This document shows, piece after piece, positions 56,403 through 64,000 of a stretch of DNA of 64,000 bases (the first letter of the stretch is position 1; each line of letters begins with the position of its first letter). The notes under the pieces were generated by a model. The model saw nothing but the letters and a program-made list of their open reading frames with translations. It ran no database searches and was not told the origin of the DNA. The stretch comes from Romanomermis culicivorax (taxonomy: Eukaryota > Nematoda > Enoplea > Mermithida > Mermithidae): contig CAWUHX010000072.1 of assembly GCA_963922205.1 (NCBI GenBank), positions 496,001 through 560,000 on the forward strand. Direction: 5' to 3'. A program made the translations under genes and the position numbers.

Positions 56403-58745
56403 TTAAGATTGTGGAAAAATGCTGATGTGTGCGCGCCGATCCCTGGCAGCCCTGACACGATAACTACGGACAGTAAGAGCTATAGCTCAAATCCGTATTA
56501 TTATGTTAGGTTCTACCATATCGAGCTGGCACAAAGAACGCCATCATTAAGATATGGGGCAACCTGGCAAACGAAAATCGACAAGGTTGGAGACGTCTAT
56601 GCGTCAAAAGCGGAAAATAGGGAGTATAGTATAGCCTTCCCTACAAAGATCTTTGACCTTAGACCTCTGGCCTCGGATTTACCCGGAATTCTACACACAT
56701 TTAGTTATAAAACGGGTGAAGGTGTTGTCACCAAATTAGCTGGCAAGATTAGCCCCATCAAGACTGATAGTCTGAAAGATGAGAGCAAACAGCGGGCTGA
56801 TGTCGGTGTTGTTGAATTTCCGATACTTTCAGGTCAGGAAGTCCAAACGTCGGAAAGCGAAATCTTCAGCGATGCAGTGGGACTGCCGGCTGAAGATGAA
56901 TCGCCAGACCAAGGACTTCAGGACGAGGACGTGACTGAGCTGTCGGAAGATGAGCAGCAGCAAGAGCAATCAGTTCCGGCAACGGAACTGATGCAAGCTC
57001 AAACTGCTCAGACGCAGTCCGACCTCGACAACCAACGTCGATTAGCAATCATTCTAAAGATGGAAGAGGAGGCGAAGCAAAGAATTCGGCTCCAACGTGA
57101 ACAAATGGAGGAAGAATTTGCAAAGAACGCGGCGATTTACAACGAAAAACTTCGCCAAATGTCAATTCAATTCGGACTCCAAAAAGACGATACCGCAGCG
57201 CCCGAATTGGAAACAAAGGTAGTCGTATTAGAGCCACCATCGCCAATGAAAGTGGACGACGATATGCCCTCCGATAAGCTGGTTATTGACGAAACGAAAG
57301 CGGAAACGCCGGATTCGGAGATGACGGAAAGTAGGGAGGTAATAGCGTTTTCTGCTGATGGGGGTGTTCCAGGTTTATACTCAGCCAAAGTCGTTCATAG
57401 TATGAGAGAAAAGGGTTGGAACGACGAGAAAATATTATTTATGGCTGAGAGGAAAAAGAAAATGAGAATTAAGGAGAAGGAAAAGAGGAAGAAGGGTATT
57501 AAGGGAGCAAAAGTAGAAGCGAAAGAGGAAGAAAGTAAGACGGCGTCTTCGTCCGTCATATCGACCTCAACTCCTACGATTACCTCCACTACTACCCCCA
57601 CTTCCCAAATTACTTCTACCTCAACTGGAACACCGTCATTGGCCACATCTTCAGTGGTCACTGCAACTCTGGATAGCACATCCACAACTAGTCAAGCTTC
57701 AGGCGCAATAGGCCTTGCGATGGGGAAACCGATACCGAAAGGTCAGGCAGAACCCAGCAAGGACCAAAAACCTGGAGTCGCAGCTAGTCAAGTGCAAGGG
57801 ACTGCTCCTAGCAAAATTAAGCAGGCACAGGCTGCTCAGGTAACTGAAACGCCGGAAGTGACTGCGGAAAAATTCAAGGACAGTCTCTTGGACTTCTGGG
57901 ACGTCTATCAGCCAAAAGCCAGAGAAGCTGGCCCAATATCATTTTTTACGAGTGCAGTGGCCAAATATTTTGCTTTCGAGCAATTTGAGTCAGAAAGAGT
58001 CTTCTTCATGGTAAATGACGCCGTTAGGGAAATCTACCGGGACTACGAACAACAGTTCAGAGTCCAGGGAGCGTTTCTCTATGATCGGACAAATTTACCT
58101 GAAGAACTCTGGGAGAGGGTCATGTATGACTTTCTCCCCAGGTGGCTCAAGTCGGAGAGAGCACCTGATGCTTTTTCCTCGGTAAGGTATTTGGTTATGA
58201 TGCTATTCCTCGTGTTGGAATGCGCCCCGCTATCCCCGATGCATATTGGAAACATTTATGCCAGGGCGATGGTGGCGGCGAATAACCGACTGTTGAGGGT
58301 GTATAATAACCACGATACCCCCTTGGAATATAAAACGGCCTTTCGATCTGTGATGCTTAGTAGCAATCACCAGGTCGGAGTGATGGGAGCCAAAAGAAGT
58401 GCCAGTTCAGACTTGCAAAGCTCTGTTAAGTTCAGTAAAGCTCAAGACGGAAAAACTGGCGCTACTTTGAAGGTTCCCGGACCTCAAGGTCAGGGTCAAG
58501 GCCAAGGAAGCCAGGAAATAGCTCCGAGTACGCAAGGAAAGGTGCAAAAGACTGGTAACCGAGGCCGAGGCCAGTTTCAGTTCCACAACCCCAACCGGGG
58601 TGGTCGTGGAGCGGTGCGTGGCAGAGGTGCCGCGCCTCAGGTGCAAGGAAGAGGAGGCCAACAGGGCCAGTGGGTATGGAGACCTTACGGAGGTCGTGGA
58701 GGAGCCCAGAGAGGGGCGCAAGGAAGCGGCGGGCCGCAACAGTAA
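56403..58745 (+). CDS. Downstream Q-rich, Ser/Thr-rich, RGG-box protein (in frame after UGA)
   Basis: The frame runs 780 codons after the TGA to TAA. The first ATG is not until 56991, about residue 195, yet the preceding sequence looks coding. Expression therefore probably needs readthrough of the UGA, removal of it by splicing, or the UGA is a defect in this copy. Segments, counted from 56409: an N-terminal folded-looking region (1-130), an acidic Q/E-rich coiled-coil-like part (160-260), a [14 protein letters not shown] basic patch near 355, a Ser/Thr-rich linker (377-435), a helical domain (about 488-655; [12 protein letters not shown] to [14 protein letters not shown]), and a C-terminal RGG/Q-rich tail (716-778) suggesting RNA binding. 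No signal peptide or membrane anchor. Family not recognised. Confidence 0.75.
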   Translation, partial: LRLWKNADVCAPIPGSPDTITTDSKSYSSNPYYYVRFYHIELAQRTPSLRYGATWQTKIDKVGDVYASKAENREYSIAFPTKIFDLRPLASDLPGILHTFSYKTGEGVVTKLAGKISPIKTDSLKDESKQRADVGVVEFPILSGQEVQTSESEIFSDAVGLPAEDESPDQGLQDEDVTELSEDEQQQEQSVPATELMQAQTAQTQSDLDNQRRLAIILKMEEEAKQRIRLQREQMEEEFAKNAAIYNEKLRQMSIQFGLQKDDTAAPELETKVVVLEPPSPMKVDDDMPSDKLVIDETKAETPDSEMTESREVIAFSADGGVPGLYSAKVVHSMREKGWNDEKILFMAERKKKMRIKEKEKRKKGIKGAKVEAKEEESKTASSSVISTSTPTITSTTTPTSQITSTSTGTPSLATSSVVTATLDSTSTTSQASGAIGLAMGKPIPKGQAEPSKDQKPGVAASQVQGTAPSKIKQAQAAQVTETPEVTAEKFKDSLLDFWDVYQPKAREAGPISFFTSAVAKYFAFEQFESERVFFMVNDAVREIYRDYEQQFRVQGAFLYDRTNLPEELWERVMYDFLPRWLKSERAPDAFSSVRYLVMMLFLVLECAPLSPMHIGNIYARAMVAANNRLLRVYNNHDTPLEYKTAFRSVMLSSNHQVGVMGAKRSASSDLQSSVKFSKAQDGKTGATLKVPGPQGQGQGQGSQEIAPSTQGKVQKTGNRGRGQFQFHNPNRGGRGAVRGRGAAPQVQGRGGQQGQWVWRPYGGRGGAQRGAQGSGGPQQ

Positions 58746-59571
58746 ATTAGCCGCATAAATTTTGGCCAAAAAATATTGTTTTCGCATTTATTTTTCACAA
58801 AAAACACAAAATACAAAAAAAATACAAAACCACAAAATACAAAAAAAATATAAAATACAAAATACAAAAAAAAAATTTTTTCTTATTTGTTGCGTGCTTT
58901 AAATTTTCTATTCGTTTTCGTACCTCGCATCACCAAACGGGCATGTACAAAAAATTTATTTTTTCACTTAATCTCATCTAAATCTCGCCTTATTTTTTCT
59001 TTTTTTTTTGCTCAAATCGATACGCCCGGGAGATTTTTGATTTTTTTGTGATATGCGTACTAATGTATATATTTTGTAAATTATTTAGATATTTTAGAAA
59101 ATGTTTTTTGGCGAGGGCAACGTTGGAAAAAAGGCGGAGGCTTCACGGCGAAACACACAACCAGAAAGAGATAGACAGACAAATGTTCTGTCCCTGGCGT
59201 CCAGCGTAAAGCACGAAGCGAAAGGTCACGGGATGGACGGCAACTGAAGACCCTCGGCCCTGGTGCAGGTCAAATTGGATTTCGGCGGTACGCCAACAAA
59301 GTCAAGCCGACGCGGAGTCGTCGATCCGTCGGCGTCCAGACCAAGAGGTAGCGCACCCGGACGGCCTTGTGGACATTCCGGTATGCCTGGTAAAAGACTT
59401 GACGTAAGAGGGTGGTCATTCGGAAAGCTTTCCGCAAGGGGGCATGAATGACCAAAAAGGTTCAGAAAACTGCCTTGACTGTATTAGGGCCTGAAAAGGT
59501 TCCAAAATTGTCATTGCGGCGTAATATGAATCTTTTTAACCTCCCGTTGGTCAGTTTCGAGGCTCGAGGGA
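58746..59571 (+). other. 3' untranslated region of the retrotransposon
   Basis: It opens with an A-rich CACAAAATACAAAAAAAATA simple repeat (about 58795-58880). Then comes non-coding sequence, a GC-richer patch (about 59110-59450), and at 59558-59571 the purine-biased GAGGCTCGAGGGA, the best candidate polypurine tract. No gene. Confidence 0.5.
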
Positions 59572-60169
59572 TGTCAGGGATGGACATAGTCTATCTCAAA
59601 GTTGTGAAGAAATAGCCGAAGTCGACGCGTTTTGCGTCGACGCCGATTTGCATAGACACCGTGCATAAATATGCCGGTCGTCTATGTTTTTGGTCATTCA
59701 TTGATTATTGTTTTGTTTTTATTAAAAAAGATATCGGCGGCCCAGTAGGGCATAATATTATATTATTTTGTTATTTTATTGTGGTGGAGCATTTCCGCCT
59801 GGAATACAACGACCCTCGGCCGATCGCCTTTGGATTACTCGCAGCGGAGGGAACGCAGGTTAGACCCCGGATCTCTGGAGAGCCACCCAGCGTGCAAGTC
59901 TACATTTACAACTCAGTTCTCGGCCTGACTTCTGATTTTGCCCCTGGTTTGAAGTTACTTGAGCTCAGGGTGTTATCATTTCTTCTGCAGTTCTTCGGGA
60001 CGAAAGCAGGAGATTTTTGTTGAACTTGAGACTGACTGAACTGTTGCAAGCTTATTCTACCTAAGGTTTCGGCCTGATTAGGTGAATTTGTGAGTGACTG
60101 ATTAGGTCTATTTTTGGTACCAAATCCTTCCTTTATATTTCTCAACTTCCACTAAGTCTCATTTCAACA
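59572..60169 (+). repeat. 3' long terminal repeat (598 bp)
   Basis: A copy of 46234-46831 with no difference detected by reading. It is followed by the AATG target duplication at 60170-60173. Confidence 0.95.
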
Positions 60170-60173
60170 AATG

Positions 60174-60188
60174 ATGACTGAATTGGCA
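60174..60188 (+). other. Candidate host exon, 3' half, after the LTR element
   Basis: Fifteen bases (ATGACTGAATTGGCA) ahead of a GTAAGG donor continue the single open frame of 46202-46233 across the target duplication. The short length keeps confidence low. Confidence 0.33.
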
Positions 60189-60269
60189 GTAAGGACGCCT
60201 AGCGCACGTCTACACGACTTCGCTCGCGCCCATCGCGCGCTTCGGTCATAAGCCTAAGCCTGTGGAATC

Positions 60270-60600
60270 GTAGTGTGTGCACTGTTTTTTTCCAAATTTG
60301 CACTATAATGTCGAAAAAAATCTGGAATGTGGAAAAAAATTTTGAGGTCTTTCCACAAATGTGAAAGAAAAATTTGGGGTTTTCATATTGAAAAGATGCA
60401 TTTTGATACAATTTAGGAGGTCCAAATCTCAAAATTTTCCGGCGCTTTGCGCCGATTATAACTTAAATAATCATTATTATTTATTACCAAGCTCAGGAGC
60501 GGCTTTTAGCATGTCTACCTTCACTTACCATTTAATCTTTAATAGTTTTCATCATCTTAAAGGTATTACAATTTCATGTTTGATTGGCAATCTTGAGTAC
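60270..60600. repeat. CGGCGC-palindrome repeat family, partial copy 2
   Basis: GCACTATAATGTCGAAAAAA, GGTTTTCATATTGAAAAGAT, CCGGCGCTTTGCGCCG and CATGTCTACCTTCACTTACC match 17475-17760 closely. It ends where the similarity to 17760 fades. Confidence 0.75.
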
Positions 60601-62389
60601 TATATCGAAGAACGCACGGCAGTGCGTTCGCCCCTTGAAGAGTCGTGCATGAGATTTGCATTGTGACGTGTACACAATAGAAAATATATAAGGACCTTGT
60701 CACTGCCGGGTGTTCTATGTATATGTATTTATCGCGAAAATAACTTGCCATCGATTTGCTCCTCACACGTTTGACCGATTTTAATGCGGTTTTTTTCATT
60801 GAATAGAGCTCATTGATTAAATAATTTCAGGATGTTAAAATTTTATTAGATATTAAAAAGCTGCAAGTCCGTATCAGAGCCGCTATAAACATATTCGTGG
60901 CAAGACTCTAGAGTAAAAGTATTATATATGAATCAAGAAGATTTTGTTTAATTTAGAACCGGTTTCGGTTGATTTTTGGGACGTTTGGAGCACCGTTTTT
61001 TCCTCAAATGGGATCTTTAGAGAAAAAAAATTTCAAAATGAGGAAAAAAATTTTGGGAATTCAAAACTGAAAAGATGCGTTTTGGTGGACTTAAAAGGGT
61101 CAAAATCTCAAAATTTTCCGGCGCTTGGCGCCGGTCATGAGTGTAATAATAACTATTTTCTATCAGGCATGGCTGTTAGCCAACTTCGTGTTATTAATTA
61201 ATGCTCAACAGTTTCTATCAATCAAGTTAGCTCGTTTCAATTTCCAATCGCTCGCTGTCAATTATGTCGCCGAAAATAGAGATTTTTCATCAATTATCTC
61301 GATTTTTTCTCTCGATGCTTGGAATTTTTTAAACGTTTGCAACCTGAGCTTTTGCGTTTATTGAAGATGGAAATTGAGAACATCATTCGAAACTGCGATT
61401 TTGGAACTTCTGTTCACGAATATCTGTTGGAGGGGTTTATTTTCCAGCATTTTAGAATATAAAAACCAGAAAATTTTTCCAGCACTTCGCGCTGGAATGG
61501 GGAACAAATTACACTTCATCACTTTGATTTTAATTTATTTCTCAATGTCGTGGAAGTTTATTTCCCAGCGTTTTAGAAGGTTAAAATCTAAAAAATTTTC
61601 CAGCGCTCCGCGTTAAATCAAGATCTAAATAAATTTAGATGATTCTAATCAGAACTACAGAAATGTTAATAGCGCTCTTATAATAGCGCCTTATCCGCTC
61701 TTGTAGAACTCTAATATATTCTTCATGAGCTCATTTTGACTAACATAACCAGAATTTTCTCAAATTGTTTTCGTCACTTTTGCAGGTTTTCTGACTCCAA
61801 AAACAACAAAATGCTTGGGTATACTCCTATGAAATGCATCCATAGCCACATTATAAACGTTTTTAAAAATGTGGAAAATTTTTGGAAAATGAGGAAGAAG
61901 ATTTTAGGTTCGGTTCTCATGTGGAAAAAATCTTCGAGGAAAACGAACGGTGGTTTAGAGCGTTTTTTTGTGCACGGACATTTGTACCAATTGGCTTAAG
62001 AAGTCAAAAAATTTTTTGTCAATGGCAGCGTTTTTTTGTGCACAGACATTTGTGCCAATTGGGACAAGAACACAAAAAAATTTGTGCCAATGGCAAAAAA
62101 TTTTTTTTTCCACTAGAACCGTTTTTTTAGCACTTTACAAGCCATGGCTTGTTGGACTGACAAAATGGCTTGTAGAATTTTAGTCCAAAAAGCTAAAATG
62201 GCTTGTCGTTTTTTGTTTTTCTACACTGTAAAAATAATCATTTTTTCAATCATTTTTATTCAATGGTTAAGTTTTGATATCAGTGTTTTTTTTCCGAACA
62301 GTGCAGGCTTTTTAGACTTCCTGCAGAATTTTTTTTGGTGATTTCTGCACTGGTGCAGAATTTTTTGAGTCATGTGTATGATCACATCG
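60601..62389. other. Repeat-rich DNA, no gene supported
   Basis: It includes palindrome repeats at 61073-61133 (CCGGCGCTTGGCGCCGG), about 61470 and about 61600, and a block (61180-61340) that is the reverse complement of 19720-19900. CTTGTGCCAATTGGCACAAA-like segments and TTTTTGTGCACGGACATTTG repeats occur at 61960-62100. Apparent frames are repeat-derived. Confidence 0.45.
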
Positions 62390-63115
62390 GATACAAAAAA
62401 GATGCATTTTGGTGCATTTTAGAAGGGCATAATCTCAAAATTTTCCGGTGCTTCGCGCCGGTTATAATTTAAATAAGCATTATTATTTATTTTATAGCTC
62501 AGGATTGCCAATTAAAACATATTATCTTATGTTTTAATTGGTAATCTTCAATATTTCATCTTGATATTTAATGAAGATTCACATTTTTTCCTCGCTCATT
62601 TTTTGAGAAAGATTAATACGTCAAGTCTGTAAACTTTTTGAAGCGATTATTCCTTTCTTAACGTAAAATCAATCCAAAAGCTTCATGGAAGTAGTTTTCG
62701 GAAATTTTTACTCTTCTTACTCATATCTTTCCGGCCAAGTTCAGGAAAGTTTGTGAATAAATTAATGGTTTTAAAATTTTTCAAATATAAGATTCTAGAA
62801 ATTACGACTTTTGAACACAAAATTCGAATCTAATTCTTCAAATGAGTGTTTGGAAAATTGATTTTCCAGCATCGCAGAATGTCAATACTCAAAAAAATTT
62901 TCCGGCACTTCACGCAGGAAAGATTAACAGCTATTTTTGGGCTCTCACTTGTCATCATAGAGGAATAAACCATCGATTTCTCATGTAATTTAAGGTCATT
63001 ATGTTCTTGGATAGTTTGCTAGAAAATTTGTTTCACAATGCTTGTAGATCAGACTTCGATCAAACTCAAAAATTTCAAATGTTTCCTCAATTTTAATGAA
63101 TTAACGGCTCTAAAC
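62390..63115. repeat. CGGCGC-palindrome repeat family, near full-length copy 3
   Basis: From AAAAGATGCATTTTGGTGC and CCGGTGCTTCGCGCCGG through CTTACTCATATCTTTCCGGC, GATTTTCCAGCATCGCAGAA and CTTGTCATCATAGAGGAATA it parallels 17580-18300 in order and spacing. Confidence 0.8.
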
Positions 63116-63475
63116 TTTTATTGAATAAATGTTGAATGACGTCTCTTTTCTGATTGATTGCCGTGATGCTATATATACACATTTCTTTAAAAAATAACCT
63201 AGCATTGGAATTTATTCACGTATACTGATATTATAAAATTGGCTCGTAAAATTTTAGGTCAACAAGCCGCTTGGCTTGTGACTCGTAGGTCAAAAAAAAA
63301 ACCTGCACTAGAAACATACTGAAAACTGCCGAAAGGTTTTAGGCCAAAAGTTTGATAAAAAATACCTAATTAAAGCCTACATTTAATGCATTAATTTTTT
63401 TCAAAAGTAAAGTCTGAAATCAGGCTTTTCTTTTTTACAAGGTAATAGTTGGGCCTATGCAAATGAAAATTTCAG

Positions 63476-63634
63476 TCGTCCTAAGATAAAGTATAAATAC
63501 GAATTAGGAAAGTTAGCCGCTGTGCTAATGGAAGTCGTGCTAAAAAAGAACCTTTGCGAAAATTGCGTAAATCTCGGTCGAATCATTGTACCAACAATAT
63601 CGAATTTTCTATTTGAATCAATGAAACATAAAAA
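63476..63634 (+). CDS. Candidate internal exon of an unidentified host gene
   Basis: An ATTTCAG acceptor and an AAAAA|GTAAGA donor bound 159 bases open in one frame (first base completes a codon, two bases left at the end). The peptide reads RPKIKYKYELGKLAAVLMEV, then VLKKNLCENCVNLGRIIVPT and SNFLFESMKHK: helical and leucine-rich, possibly a HEAT-like or other solenoid segment. No family is recognised. It lies outside the repeat copies. Its entry phase does not directly match the end of the candidate exon at 60188, so at least one more exon would be needed if they belong together. Confidence 0.45.
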
Positions 63635-64000
63635 GTAAGAATTTCTGTTTTAAATCCGGATCTGAATTTCGTTTCAATCATTGATAACCTATAAAGTTGG
63701 GAGCAATGATACTAATGCATTGCTCGAAAAGAACTTGTTCGGGTACGGGTCAAATATAGGACTAATAATATTATACAGAGTCGGCGTGAAGCGCCGAAAA
63801 TTTTTGGCTTTTTCAGTTACCTAAACGTCTAAAAATCAGTTAATGTTTGAACAGCCAAAAATTATGTGCCAATCAGGCACACCCGTATCCAGGATTTTCA
63901 AAAAAAGGGGGGAGGGAATTCCCCAAATTTTTTTCAGAATTTACTGAATAAAAAGAAAATCATAATCATTTAAAGACGACTTATTTTCAGTTAGTTTATG
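63635..64000. other. Window end, no gene recognised
   Basis: It holds one palindrome relic (CGGCGTGAAGCGCCG near 63782) and a short G-run near 63905. Nothing else can be supported. Confidence 0.4.

Larger units (their letters stand above)
46230..60173 (+). mobile_element. Complete Ty3/Gypsy-type LTR retrotransposon with exonuclease and RGG-protein ORFs
   Basis: Direct 598-bp LTRs (46234-46831, 59572-60169), both TGT...ACA, show no difference on reading, and AATG duplications lie at 46230-46233 and 60170-60173. The internal order is PBS-like site, gag-pol in one frame (46930-53481), a 106-nt coding exon (53909-54014), a 637-nt intron, a DEDDy exonuclease frame (to 56402), then an in-frame RGG-protein frame (to 58745). 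Domain order protease-RT-RNase H-integrase places it in Ty3/Gypsy (Metaviridae). At 13.9 kb it is unusually long. Identical LTRs imply a recent insertion. The extra genes occupy the position where an env gene sits in errantivirus-like elements but carry no env features such as a signal peptide or membrane anchor. Confidence 0.95.

Noticed and set aside
61285-61440. Open stretch reading FKRLQPELLRLLKMEIENII, at first taken for a host exon
   Set aside because: The surrounding block is the reverse complement of 19720-19900, so it is a dispersed repeat rather than a unique exon.

Overview
The window is AT-rich, intron-containing animal DNA. Two conserved eukaryotic genes are readable exon by exon: a ZC3H14/Nab2-type poly(A)-binding zinc-finger protein on the + strand (24757-38974, first short exon not found) and Mediator subunit MED6 on the - strand (44611 to 41231). 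The two genes converge. Dispersed (C)CGGCGCTTCGCGCCG(G) palindromes, many MITEs and recurrent CTACAGTAA/TTACTGTAG-type motifs suggest an invertebrate, possibly a nematode. That taxonomic guess is weak.

Layout. 1-24 kb is mostly repeats: a ~97-bp satellite, several foldback-like elements whose inverted ends are built of short tandem subrepeats (647-1635, 9341-10899, 12569-13271), small TIR elements, a hairpin-packed GC-richer island (13.5-14.4 kb), a broken non-LTR reverse transcriptase remnant (18.3-18.9 kb) and G-rich repeats. One likely small secreted-protein gene starts at 7664. 24.7-39 kb is the ZC3H14-like gene, with hAT-like and other non-autonomous elements filling its introns. 41.2-44.6 kb is MED6, with one intron largely made of a MITE. 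60.2-64 kb returns to dispersed repeats plus one good candidate host exon (63476-63634).

The main discovery candidate is a complete 13.9-kb Ty3/Gypsy-type LTR retrotransposon (46234-60169). Its 598-bp LTRs look identical and it is flanked by a 4-bp target duplication (AATG). Besides one 2183-codon gag-pol frame it carries a second coding block in the position where an env gene often sits. This block is not env-like. It encodes an RNase D/WRN/MUT-7-type 3'-5' exonuclease domain with a full DEDDy catalytic set, preceded by a small ATG-bearing exon that splices into it in matching phase. An in-frame UGA then separates it from a long Q-rich, Ser/Thr-rich and RGG-rich protein that lacks its own early ATG. 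I know of no described LTR element with this exonuclease plus readthrough arrangement, but no database search was possible. The element may have landed inside a short exon of a host gene.
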